This document shows positions 19,514 to 30,372 of a stretch of DNA of 64,000 nt, piece after piece (the stretch's first letter is position 1; every line of letters begins with the position of its first letter). Both the position numbers and the translations under genes were made by a program. The notes beneath the pieces were generated by a model. It worked only from the letters and a program-made list of their open reading frames with translations. It was not told the origin of the DNA and ran no database searches. This stretch comes from Cephalotus follicularis. Its lineage: Eukaryota > Streptophyta > Magnoliopsida > Oxalidales > Cephalotaceae. The stretch lies in the NCBI GenBank assembly GCA_001972305.1, contig BDDD01000554.1, positions 47,740 to 111,739 of the forward strand, written 5' to 3'.

Positions 19514-21752
19514 TGTGACACCCCGTGTCACATTTACGAGACTGCTTTGCATAAGACGGGAGCCTATTAATTATTATTAATGTGGTTATTATAAATATAT
19601 ATAATTATTTTATTATTTTTTTTTTTAAAAAAGAAGAAGTAAAGCGTCGGGCGCGTCTACAAGGCGCTAGACGCGCCAGGCAAAATTAAAAAAAAAAACA
19701 AAAAGAGAAGACACGGGCGCCTTGCGCCCGTGTGAAGAGAACAAAGAGAGAGAGTTAGAGGCAGAGAGAAGGAGAGATGCCGGAGATGACGCCGGGCGAG
19801 GCGTCGGAGGCCGGGAATAGCGACGAACGGTGAGCTCCCACTGCCAGGTAATCCTTCCTCTTCTTCTTTCTCTTTTTTCTCCCTTATCTTTTCTTCTCTT
19901 CCGCACCAAACGGCCACTGCGGTTGCTCCTCCACCGCCGATACCATCGCGGGTGGGGCTGGTCTTCATCGTGGGGATCACCGACACTCATTTCGACGGTG
20001 GCTGTGGCGTCATTTGGCCGGAATCGACCGTATTCTAGGCGCTGAGTCAACCGAGTCTCCATGCCGCCTGTGACGCAACGTTTTTCGCCGATTCCCAGTG
20101 AGTCTTGACCACCAATGCGTAGCCGGGATGCTGTGGAGGCTAGGGGTGGCGTGACCGATGCAATGGCGACATGGCCAGAGGTCCGGCACGATGACAGCGG
20201 CCGAGTCTGACCGAGTTACTAGCGAAAATGCATAGTACGGACATTGTGGACACCTTTTAGTGAAGTGGCCATAATTGTTGGTTGACCGACGAGTTGACTC
20301 AGTGAGTCAAACTCACTGCCGGCAGTGGCTGCCCGTTCCCGGTGTGTCACAGTGAGTTTCGAGCTGTAATATGTCGATCAACGGTTATGGGGGCTCGGTT
20401 TTGGGTGTCGTCGAAACTTTGGCAAGTTGGTCGGAGTTCCGATTACGAAAATTTTGTTTCCTATGAGTACGTCGTAATGATACGTGTTATGTTTATGTGG
20501 CGTGAAGGATGGTGGAGTTCCAATTGATGAGTCCTTGGTTAATTCATTGGGAGTCCATCGTATTGTAAAGTATTGTCTTGATCATTGAGATTGTTCCATG
20601 GATTCTTACGTTATTGCATTTGATGAGTTTGAGCGTTCTTTTATGGAGCTCTTTCCTTGAGCATTGAGTTTGCATCCATAAAGTACCTTCTTCTACCTTG
20701 TGCTTGTAGTCTTGTTCATATTAGAGCCCTTTTTTATTTCCGTTGTTGAGATTTGAGCTTCGTTTCTATGGATTTACATTATTTCATTTTTGTTGCTCAT
20801 TCATTTCATTACATTATGTCAGTTTCAATGTGGCGCTTTGTTAATGTCTGTGTTCATATTATGGAGCCATTGTCGAGTATCGAGATTTTCTTCTCGAATT
20901 TTGTTTGTGCTTGCGTATCTTGGTTTCTTTTTTGTGAGTTAACGTTTGTGGAACTTTATATCCATTGAGGATCTCGATATTCCTTTGTGATCTCGATATC
21001 TCTTTTTGATTTTGACTATCCTCTTGTATCTTGATTTTATTTCTTGCTGTAGATTTACATTGCATTCTACCTTGAGTTTATATCATTTCTCTTTTTATTT
21101 GTATATAGTTATGGGAGATGTATTTATTGTTTCTACTCACTTAGTCATTTGGACTAACCCTCTCCTTTTTCTCTCCCCTCCCAGATAAAGGCAAGATGGT
21201 AAGCAATTGCTGAGTTTAATTTTCGGTAGATGATGGATCACAAGGGCAGGGCATGCTACCAGGATTTAACCACATGCATAATATCATCACATCAACATTT
21301 AAATTTCACATTTACTTATGTTTTTATATAAACGGTCTTCTTTTATTGTTTTTCTATTTAAAGGGCCGAGCCCTATATATTTATGCTTCTTACTTTGATG
21401 ATATGGTTGAGGCTAAGCTCAACCCATGTTTACTGCTTAAAAATCATGGTTTGCTGAGGGCTGAGCCCATTTTAAAACTGCTGGTTCCTCCTTCGGGAGT
21501 GTGAATATAAACTGTGTTATTCTTTACAGGGGGCATAGTCCGATAAACGGATACTACATGCCCGATTTTCGCAAAAATTTAAGAGTTAGAAAATTTTAAA
21601 GTTTTTTTTGGGAAAAATTTTAACTTCTTGATTTTCAAGTTTAAAGGGAGTTTATAAAAAACCATGCGGTGACTTCTGAAAGGAAGTTGTCATGTGGAAT
21701 GTCATATCCGTTCTCGGTAGGATGTCGGTTGTTGTCTGGAATGGGTGTGACA
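19514..21752 (+). repeat. 5' LTR of D2
   Basis: 2239 bp. Its terminus TGTGACAC-CCC-GTGTCACA is itself a hairpin. GC-rich inverted repeats: GGCGCGTCTA / TAGACGCGCC near 19649-19677 and ACACGGGCGC-CTT-GCGCCCGTGT at about 19713-19735. Donor CCAG|GTAATCC, acceptor module at 21141-21184, hairpins at 21531-21563 and 21662-21697. The PBS that follows (TAGTATTAGAGC near 21757) is decayed. Confidence 0.88.
19848..21184 (+). other. Predicted intron inside D2 5' LTR
   Basis: Donor CCAG|GTAATCC; acceptor TTAGTC (21141) / GACTAA (21152) stem, CTAACCC branch-like sequence, long pyrimidine tract, CCCAG ending at 21184. Length 1337 bp. A second donor-like AAGATG|GTAAGC comes only 14 bp later (about 21199), and a second acceptor TTTACAG ends at 21529. 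Inference. Confidence 0.52.
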
Positions 21753-22596
21753 GTTTTAGTATTAGAGCGTTTGGTTTTAGATTCTTTGGACTTGTATCGT
21801 AAATTGTTTTTCAAACGTGGCTTTAAGTTTTACAAACTCTTGCATATCATGCATTGCATCAGTGTCATGTGTTCAGTAGCATGCCCCATGGTCGGTAAGA
21901 TGGTCCTGCTGTGGACATAAATAGTAAGACCTTTTATGGTTACCAAATAGATGGCTTATGTAGAATTAAAGTAAGATATAAGAGTAAGGATTCTAAGGTC
22001 GGAGATATTTTAGGACGTTATATCTGTTTTGGCTAGCGGTCCAGTTAGCCGCGAGGACGCTATCTTTTCTATAGCCCGTTATTAATCAATATGTCTGAGT
22101 CAGAGTTCTAGTGGGCTATAGCCTAGCTACTCGAGACTTTGTAAGCTATTAAGGCACGATGTGCATGACAGAGCACCTTAAATGCATTAGCGAAACTACT
22201 CTATGTTTTTTTGTATATGTTCCAGTACTGCTTCGCAGTGATGAATCGTTGATAGTGACGAATTGTCAGAAGAGGTTCAGGCAACCAATATGGTACGTTT
22301 CTGCTTTAGTACTTGGTGGAAATGTTAGCAGAGTACAATAAAGGATTTAGCTTATAAGGGCTATGTCTAGAAGACATCACCTCTTGTGGACGAATGTGGG
22401 CTCTACATAGGTCTTCATAGACAGGAATTCGAACCTCAAGTAGAGCTGCATGGAGACGTTTAAAGAGTACGATTACGCTGACCAATTCCTCAAGGCAATA
22501 TAAACACAATTACAGAAGCTTTGAGTGAGAAGTTTTCTACTTCTCTTTCTTATCTTCGGATGAGTTTTCAAATTGTTGCACGTGATCCTGTTAGCC
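21753..22596 (+). other. D2 interior, first part
   Basis: Non-coding as far as I can see; matches D1 interior at 18899-19508 and 36670-36900. Interrupted by the CACTA element, whose TTA duplication starts at 22597. Confidence 0.7.
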
Positions 22597-23934
22597 TTAC
22601 ACTACAAAAAAACAGGTCAACGACGAGGGAAAACGGTGAGGGCATAGTAATCCCCTTGCCGTTGACCAGCTTTTTTATTTTTTTTTCTCAAAAAGGCATG
22701 GCGAGGGCACTACTACCCTCGCCATACCCTCTCCATGCCCTCGTCGTGCCCTATATCTGTATGCCCGACACCTTCTTTTTTTCTTCTTACTCTTTTCTCC
22801 CACTCATCCTCACAGCCGCTCTCTCTCTCTGCCAATCACTACCGCTCTCTCTCTCACCGTACGATCGCACCCATGCCGTCCACGCCATCCAAGCCGTTCG
22901 ATCGCACCAGATCTCTAGCGCCGACACTGTGATCCCCTATCTCCAATTAGGTTTTTTTTTTAAATTTTAATTTATGTAATTTTGTATTAGTTATATATAT
23001 ATATATATTAAATAACTGTTTATACTGTATATATATATAAACTGAATTTATTTTTAAATATATATAATTTATACTGATTATATATATGGACAATGATAAA
23101 TGGGTATACATCGTTTGTTGGCAGCTTTAATTATTTTTGTATGCAATGTTTGGATGTCTTAAATTAGGCTCGTAATTACATCAAATGGTAATTAAGTTGA
23201 ATTATTGTGATGATATGTTTATAGTAAATTCATTGTTTAACAATGTATATTGAGGTGAGAAGTTTAGATTTAGCGCGTGAGTTATTTGATGTGAACCCCA
23301 CATGTGATGTCGCTTTGTGGAATGCTATGTTCTTTGCATATATGTGTGTGTGTGTGTGTGTGTTCAATTTCCTGATTTTAATGAATGGGTGTGCAGAGAT
23401 TTGTGTTCAATTGATTTGAGCATAATATAAGGATCCGAACCCATTAGATTCAATCCCACTCAAAATCAAAGTTTGCATTGGTTTATGGTTGGAATTTATT
23501 AGAGTTCAGTTAGATACAAATTTGAGAGAAACCTTAGATTCCCGTTCATGATTCGTTCAATAGGAGTGAATCATGAATTATCCAGTTCGGATAGTTCTCG
23601 CATGCGTACGTCCACTGTAGGATATATCGTTATCTTGCGTACATAGTTTTCTTCAAGAAAGTTTCGGTTACACTCCTTAAACATGTTCCTCGGATGCATA
23701 ATTAAACTGATCAAATTAGTTTAATTCGTGTGTTTGAGGAACCATGGGGAGTTGCTGTCGAAATTTTCTCGGAGTGAACTATGCACGCGGGATAACGATA
23801 TTATTGGAGGTACGTAGTCGGGAATGGGATAGGGCCATACCTTTTAGAGTTAGGTGGTGAGATACACTTCAGTCAATGCATATCGAGAAAAGTATACTTC
23901 AATCTAACAATCTTCTACCCTACTTGTAGAGAAA

Positions 23935-25350
23935 ATGTCTGTTGACAGGAGTTGGATGAGTAGGCTGGGTTTCCGGGGTTACTAACGGAGGAATTTAACA
24001 GGGCTGTGCTCGCTTTCTTAGATTTTGCATTTTCAAACCAAGATTTTGTCTGGGATAGTAAGATAAAATGTCCTTGTAGCCATTGCAAGTTAAGGGCATT
24101 TGGAACTCGATCTGAAGTGCGGTTACATTTGTTGAAGAAGGGTTTCACCCCTCATTACACGTTGTGGGATCAACATGGGGAAAGGAGGGAATGTCGTCGG
24201 GCTGCAGTGGAGCAGCCAGACCCCTCGAGTCCGAGCAATCCTTTTGTTGATCTCGTAATGGATGCCGGGGGGTTTGAATTTGACACTGGTGAACATGACG
24301 AGACGGCCGATGAACTTTCGAACCCCAATGCAAAGAAGTTCTACGAGCTACTTAAGGATGCTGACAAACTGTTGTGGAATGGTTGTAAAAAACACACGAA
24401 GCTGTCTATGATGACGCGACTCATGAATGTCAAGTCCAAGTATGGGATTCCCAACGAAGGGGCCGAGGAAATTCTTCAGATCGTTAAGAGCGGAATGCCT
24501 GAAGATGAGAAGTTGCCAGAGTCTTATTACAAGTTGAAATAAATTATGAAGACATTGGGATTAGGCTACAAAAGGATAGATGCATGTGTCAATGATTGTA
24601 TGTTGTATTACGGGGACCAGCACAAGTGTGCTACAGAGTGTCCAACGTGTAATCATCCTAGATTCAAACCTAGCGGTGATAGAAAGAGAAAGAAATAGGT
24701 ACCTTACAAGGTTTTGCGTCACTTTCCAGTGGCACCAAGACTTCAGAGGTTGTTTCAATCAGACAAAACATCTGCTGATATGAGGTGGCACAGTAAGAAG
24801 AGGAAGGAGAATGACGGTGACGAGGTGGGAATGGTACACCCGGCTGATGGTGAAGCTTGGAAGCACTTTTATATTACTTTTCCATCGTTTGCTGCAGAGG
24901 TTGGCAATGTTAGAATAGGAATAGCAACGGACGGGTTTTGTCCTTTTGGGGTCAGTAGTAGTGTTTACTCTTGCTGGCTTGTGTTTGTTTTCCCGTACAA
25001 TCTTCCACCTTGGTTTTGTATGACGAAGCCATTCATGTTCTTATCATGGATTATACCTGGACCAAAAAGCCCAGGAAAAGATATTGATGTGTTTCTGCGT
25101 CCACTCGTTGACGAGCTGAAGATGTTATGGGAAACAAGAGTTGAAACCTATGATGCATCGTGCAAGAAGAACTTTCAGATGAGGGTAGCTTTAATGTGGA
25201 CGATTAGTGATTTTCCTGCCTATGGAATGCTGTCAGGCTGGAGTACTCATGATCATTTGGCATGACCCTACTGCATGGGTCAAACTAAGGGTTTTAGATT
25301 GAAGCATAGTCGGAAATGTTCGTGGTTTGACTGCCATCGTCAATTGTTGC
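23935..25350 (+). pseudogene. CACTA transposase (TNPD/TNP2 type), truncated
   Basis: Cuts and moves CACTA elements when intact. The probable ATG at 23935 starts a Transpos_assoc-type N-terminus (DRSWMS); a one-base frame change near 23980 separates it from the long frame 24006-24542 (FLDFAF, CPCSHCK, LLKKGF, HY..W..HGE), ending in a stop at 24541. Translation continues with TECPTCNHPRFKP and, after another stop near 24697, the transposase core 24714-25265 (RLQRLF, MRWHSKKR, HPADGEAWKHF, IATDGFCPFG with the first catalytic Asp, PGPKSPGKDIDVFLRPL, DFPAYGMLSGWSTH). After a stop at 25263 a few related residues follow to about 25350, then the C-terminal half of the domain is missing. Deletion joins it to the next gene. 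Confidence 0.88.
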
Positions 25351-25383
25351 CCGCAGACCAAATTGTTTGTTTAATTGCAGGTG

Positions 25384-26624
25384 TTTTGAGGAGATGGACG
25401 TGAAGAACACGATAGCGTCCATCATCAAGAGCAGAATACTACAGCCATGGATCACTTGGAGCCAGTGGCCTAATGCAGAGAAGGAACTACTGTGGGAGAA
25501 ACTATTGGTGGGTAAAACTATTTCAATTTATCGTAAATATTATTTATGTTGTTTTTGACCGACTAATTGTTTTGGCACTGATGTTTTGTAGGAGTACTTC
25601 CAATTTCTTCTATCTGATGCACACAGCAGACTGCCATTCTATAGTTACGCGCAGGAGAATTACCCAAAATGGATGCGTAACTATAGGAGGAAGACAACGA
25701 CGGGCGATGGGGTGCAGCAGATGAGCCCGGAGTGTATGCAGCATGGCTCTGCAGAGATACCACGACCAGTGTGGGATGAAATGGTGAATAGGTGGTTGTC
25801 CGAGGATTTTCAGAAGCGGGCAAGAACAAATGCCGTCAATAGGGCGAACGAAGCACACACCACCTACACTGGCGGCAGTCACACAATGGAGAGACATCTC
25901 CAGATTGGGGTAAGTAATAAACTAAATTTATGATTATGGTGATTAATAAACTTAATTTGTGTTTCAAACTAATTCGAAATACCATTTGACTTGAAGGTGG
26001 CCAAGGGGAAACCGCATGTGGATGTATACTTAGACACCCATAAGAAGGCGTGGGATGATACTCTTCCATCTCCTATTATAATGGAGAGGATGGTGAGTTA
26101 CAAACTAAAATGAATGCGTCACTTAACTGATTAATCTTGTATATGTTTAATCACTTACCTGATTAATCTTGTATTTTTTGTAGGAAAAGTACCGGGCTGC
26201 TGCTGGGTCGGGTACTGTGGAGGGGCCCGACGGGACGAGGGTGCCGGCTCCCTTCAACGTCGTGGTATGGATGGAGGCTACTGGGGGTCCGCGGAAGGGC
26301 AAAATCCGTGGATTAGGGAACTATATGACTTCCACGAAGATGCTACCACAAGCACTCCGAGGTACTCAGTCGGGAGTGGGAGGTCAGAGTTGCCCATTCA
26401 CTTCACACCCGTCACAGAGTACCCCAGGGTCGGACAGAGTCTCAGACCTTCAAAGCCAGTTGCACTGGATGGAGTCAAAGATGGAGACTTTTATGGCTAA
26501 TATGACGCAGATAATGGAGTCTCGGTCCACACGCACACCATCTGATCACAGTTCACCGCGGTCTCGGCACCCCGCCTTCCAACCATCCGGAGATTCGGAC
26601 GATAGTGATAGCGATGACCAGTAG
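25384..26624 (+). pseudogene. CACTA second gene, Transposase_24 (Ptta/En/Spm) type
   Basis: Accessory protein family of plant CACTA elements, thought to act with the transposase. Exon-like blocks: 25384-25550 (QPWITWSQWPNAEKELLWEKLL), 25593-25911 (NYRRKTTTGDG, PEVWDEMVNRWLSEDFQKRARTN-like text, TYTGGSHTMERHLQ) ending at a GTAAGT donor, about 25996-26092 (DVYLDTHKKAWDD), and 26185-26624 (Gly/Pro-rich, then a polar acidic tail ending DSDDSDSDDQ). The blocks are separated by AT-rich stretches with usable splice borders. The first exon is probably lost with the transposase 3' end. It looks better preserved than the transposase. Confidence 0.78.
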
Positions 26625-26867
26625 TAGTAGTCTATTGTATCTAACATATTCTAACACTGTCTGTAAATGTATTTGACATATTATCCTTTTTATAAAATGC
26701 TGACAAAACTTTTTTCCATTGTTTTGTTAGTCCAGAATGAATGAAATGTGTCTATTGCTGAGAATTGTAAAATATAAACTGTTATTGTGGTTGTTGCTGA
26801 AATGAATTGCAGGTTTTGATTGGAGTTTAGGGCATAGATTCTGCTGATAGTTCCTGCAGCAGAATCT

Positions 26868-27150
26868 GCAGAATGGCGAGGGCTCGGCGAGGGCATGGCG
26901 AGGCCTTGGCGAGGGCATTCTGCAGCTTCTGTATACGGCGAGGGCGGCGAGGTGAGGGAGCGTCCAGGGCCCTAGCCATACCCTCGCCATGGCGAGGGTA
27001 TGACGAGGGTACCAGACACCCTCACTGTACTGGCTGGCGAGGAGTAAATTGGCGAGGGTGTGTTCCCCTCGTCATGCCCTCGCCGTTGACTCAAGGGCGA
27101 GGGGACGGCGAGGGGAAGTGCCCTCGCCGTAGCCCCCTTTTTTTGTAGTG
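26868..27150. repeat. CACTA 3' subterminal repeats
   Basis: More than ten direct and inverted copies of GGCGAGGGC / GCCCTCGCC, G+C-rich against an AT-rich element. The left subterminal region (22620-22750) has a few copies. Such repeats bind TNPA-like proteins in known CACTA elements. Confidence 0.85.
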
Positions 27151-27153
27151 TTA

Positions 27154-27567
27154 TGAGTGGGAGCTCTATCGTTTACTCTTCGGGAGAGACTGATATTGCA
27201 GGACCGGATCAGCGATGCTCGGTGATAGAATTGTAATCACACTGACTGCTCGCTTCGAGACAAAGGAATGCTGATGTATGGGGACAGGTTATGTCCGTCA
27301 CATAATGAAGTCATTAAACGTAAGTCATTGTGAAGGCCATAGTTCATCTTATGCGATACAACTTAAAAATACCAAGTGTGTCGTCGCTTGAGGGAGCAGT
27401 TCTGGTAGAACAACATGAAGAGAAATATCACAGTTTTGATAATGAGATGTTTAACATACCAGCAACTTAATGTGGAGCAATAACGAAACTTCAACTAATT
27501 GCAGCTGCTTTATATTCTCAAGCGAAAAAGTGTGCTATGATTGTGGTGCCCTCGTGCTAGCAATGCA
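27154..27567 (+). other. D2 interior, middle part
   Basis: Resumes after the CACTA element. No coding or RNA signal recognised. Ends at the AATTG next to LTR C1. Confidence 0.6.
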
Positions 27568-27770
27568 AATTGTGTAAAGACCCGAATTTCCATTAAATAT
27601 ATTAATTAAGGAAATATGATTTGCTATTGTGTAATTGCAAAATATTTCAAGGGACCGGTAGTATGACCCTATGCTCGGGGGGTTCAGGGGTTCTGCTCCA
27701 CGGTGAGCGGACAGGGGGTCCCGCTGCCCGGACCGTGGGCAACGGCTCAGGGGCAGCGCCGACGGTTCCA

Positions 27771-27990
27771 GGTAAAGAGTCGACGCTTTGAAGGCAACCG
27801 ACGACGCTCCAAATGTAACCTTCGACGCTTTGAGATCAAGCATTGGGGTTGACCTGGACGAGAGTTAAAGCGGCGACGCTTTGTAGGAAAGCGTCAGCGC
27901 ATTAGTCGGGATAGAAGTTGGAGAACTCAGGATAAGCCCGTGACCGGCGACACTTAGTGAGAAAGAGTCGACGCTTTGCCCTGTGTCAGG
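27771..27990. repeat. AAAGCGTCGACGCTTT-type array, U3 of LTR C1
   Basis: About seven degenerate copies (GAGTCGACGCTTTG, CTTCGACGCTTTGA, AAAGCGTCAGCGC and others) in 220 bp. The same motif is in the copia element at 54165-54545. Confidence 0.82.
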
Positions 27991-28308
27991 TACAGAATTG
28001 TAGCTTTTATCCCATTTCGGAGGATTTAAATGGATTGTAGGACACGTTTCAAGCAAGGGAATGAAGACTTATGTTTTTCTGCTGGAAAGGGGCAGGTGGC
28101 ATCATTGCATTGCATGGAATTCCATCACATGGGCAACTATGAGGAAAACTCACATGGGTGAGGTCATGAATGACACCATGCAAGCTTGGCCTCCAAGTTT
28201 GCCTCTCCTATATATGTATGTGTAATTTCAGTTGAACAAAGGTTAGTTTTCTGTTGAGTTTGGAGAGGAGATTTCGTGGGGGAGCAAGAGAAAAGGAGAT
28301 CAAGTGAG

Positions 28309-29779
28309 GTAAGGAAATTCTATACCCATTTTCACCAAAGTTATTCCTCTGTTTTACTTCCAAATTATGCAGCAGATAGTTTAATTCATATCTTGCTCGT
28401 TTCTGGATGAAATTTCAAATGGTTGAATGTTTTAAAAACCTTGAGAGGTCTGCTTTAACTGTTATGTTTGATGCATATCGAAATTCTGTTGAATTCTTAA
28501 TGAAAATCCCTGTTTTCTTCTACTGCTCAGGTCCTATTTTCAAAAGGAAACTGCAACTTTAAAAATTCATTGCAGCTTCGTTTCTCTATGGAATTTTATG
28601 ATTCTTATCTCTATGAATTCTTCAAGATGTCAACTTTAATGTTAATGTTTTAAGTTTTCTATGAAAGTGTTTATTTGTACATGAAATTCAAGATTTAGGA
28701 AGGTTATGCAAAACTGTTTTATGAAGGTTTTGAGTTAAAGTACTCAAAGTGATGAAAATGCTTTATGGATTGTGAAAGGAAATGAAATGAAGGTTTCTAT
28801 ATGGAAAACCAGTTTTGGAAATGTTTTACAATGATTTTTTATGAATGCTTTGAGCTGATCACTCAAGGTATTAAGAAAGATTTATGAAATGGTTTTATGA
28901 ATGCATTTGAGTTAATTACTCAAATGAAGAGAAATGTTTTATGAATGCATTTGAGTTAATTACTCAAATGAAGAGAAATGTTTTATGAATGCATTTGACC
29001 TAACTACTCAAATGAAGAGAAATGATGCATTTGAGTTAATTACTCAAATGAAGAGAAATGTGTTATGAATGCTTTGAGCTGGTCACTCAAAGTATTAAGA
29101 TATGTTTTATGAAATGAATGAACAACTATTGGATTGTGATCCAGTGAGGATCAATCTCATAAAGATTAATGAATGAGCCACCCTTGGATGGCGATCCAAG
29201 GGGAAGGAATCCGAGATGGATTAATGTTAATGGAGCGCAAAGTGCTCGCGGACATGCATGTGATGTAAGGATAGTAATCGGGGAGTGCACAATGCCCCGG
29301 TGAAGCGGTGTGAAAGGGTTCATTAAAGGTTCACGACCATGAAGTTTTATGAAATGTTCTGTTTCGTGAGATATGAACAGAAAAAGAGTTGTAAAGATGT
29401 TTTGTTTATGAATGTGAAGAAAATGATTTTACTGATGTTTTCAAGTATGGTTGTGATACAAGCCAAAAGAAGGTATGATTGGAAAATGTTTTTTTGACTG
29501 TTTTCAAGTATGTCGGTGTTATACACTAGAAAATGTATGATTTTAGAAATGTTCCGATTTTATGGAAGTTATCCGAAAAATGGATTTCGATAGTACAATG
29601 TTCTGGTTTTGAAAACTAGAATAAGATTTTCAACGATGTTTTGAAATGTATGATGTTGAAACGTTTTGATAAAGATTATAAAAAACAACGGATTTCGATA
29701 ATGTTTTATGACAATGTTTCTTACTGGACTCTTTAAAGCTCACTCCTTTCAATGTCTTGTTTTCAAACAAATCTTCCAG
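28309..29779 (+). other. Predicted intron inside LTR C1
   Basis: Donor GTGAG|GTAAGG; acceptor side: partly decayed stem (TGGACT / AGCTCA near 29725-29742), CTCACTCC, pyrimidine-rich tract and TTCCAG ending at 29779. Length 1471 bp. C3 keeps the stem intact. Inference. Confidence 0.48.
28728..29085. repeat. TTTGAG...CTCAAA inverted-repeat array in LTR C1
   Basis: Seven modules with arms like ATTTGAGT / ACTCAAAT and a 4-7 bp loop; four lie in a tandem repeat at 28903, 28947, 28991 and 29027 (periods 44, 44, 36). Single modules persist in C2 (about 33113) and C3 (about 63240, 63313). Confidence 0.85.
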
Positions 29780-30372
29780 GAAACGTTGAACGTGAAGTTG
29801 CTAGCTTTAGAGTAAGTTCGCAAAAGAAGAGTAAGGGAAGAAAGTATGATATGCTATGCAGTTATGTTTTAATGTCATGTGTTAATGTTTTCTGCCTTGT
29901 AACATTTTATGATAAACGATGTATAGATGTTAAAGTAAGGAAATGAATGTTATAGGTTATGATGTTTTTATGTAAGATGATGATATCAAAAGTTATTGAA
30001 CATACTTGAGAGTATGAGAAGTTAATGATAAAGGTGAGTATATGATTGTTTTATGATGTGATAAGTATATGTTTTTCCGCTGTGAAAGGTTACATGTTAA
30101 GTGATGTACAAATGCAAAAGTATTAGAAACGATCATGATAATGAGAATATTACATTTTGAAATTGGTGTTCAAAGATGTAAGCATATGTGATCCTGTGAA
30201 GTTATTGAATAATAATGTTAGGTTTTAAATCTAAGTCAAGATTAAATGATATGAAATGGATCGTTAAATGGTTAAACGATTTGACGGTCAAAGGTCACAC
30301 CCGCGTAACGCACCGATCTTCGGAGCTCACTTTGAGCTTAAAGTGGACTCAGGTTGGGGGCGCTACAAATTT

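Larger units (their letters stand above)
22600..27150 (+). mobile_element. CACTA (En/Spm) DNA transposon nested in D2
   Basis: 4551 bp, ends CACTACAAAAAAA and TTTTTTTGTAGTG, flanked by 3-bp TTA (22597-22599, 27151-27153), the usual CACTA duplication. Subterminal regions are rich in GCGAGGGC-type repeats, expected binding sites for the element's own regulatory protein. Two coding regions remain: a truncated TNPD/TNP2-type transposase and a Transposase_24-type gene. 22760-23934 holds a leader region with an AT tract (about 22992-23010) and a (TG)n run (about 23340-23362) and probable introns (TTGTAG acceptor-like at 23930). The transposase is broken, so mobility would need help. Confidence 0.92.
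27573..30367 (+). mobile_element. Solo LTR C1 nested in D2
   Basis: Starts TGTAAAGACCCG, ends GGGGGCGCTACA; flanks AATTG (27568-27572) and AATTT (30368-30372) are probably a 5-bp duplication with one change. 2.8 kb, no interior. Contents: AAAGCGTCGACGCTTT-type array (27771-27990), TATATATG box (about 28210), donor GTGAG|GTAAGG (28309), TTGAG/CTCAA inverted-repeat array (28728-29085), a conserved block with GTGCACAATGCCCCGG near 29285 also in C2 and C3, acceptor ending CCAG at 29779, and hairpin-forming sequence at the 3' end (CACTTT / AAAGTG near 30330). Confidence 0.87.

Noticed and set aside
22521..22970. 149-codon open frame on the plus strand
   Set aside because: It spans the border of D2 and the CACTA TIR and subterminal repeats; no protein family features.
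22992..23362. AT and TG microsatellites as special structures
   Set aside because: Ordinary simple repeats in the CACTA leader.
26873..27148. 91-codon Arg/Gly-rich frame
   Set aside because: Composed of GCGAGGGC subterminal repeats of the CACTA element.
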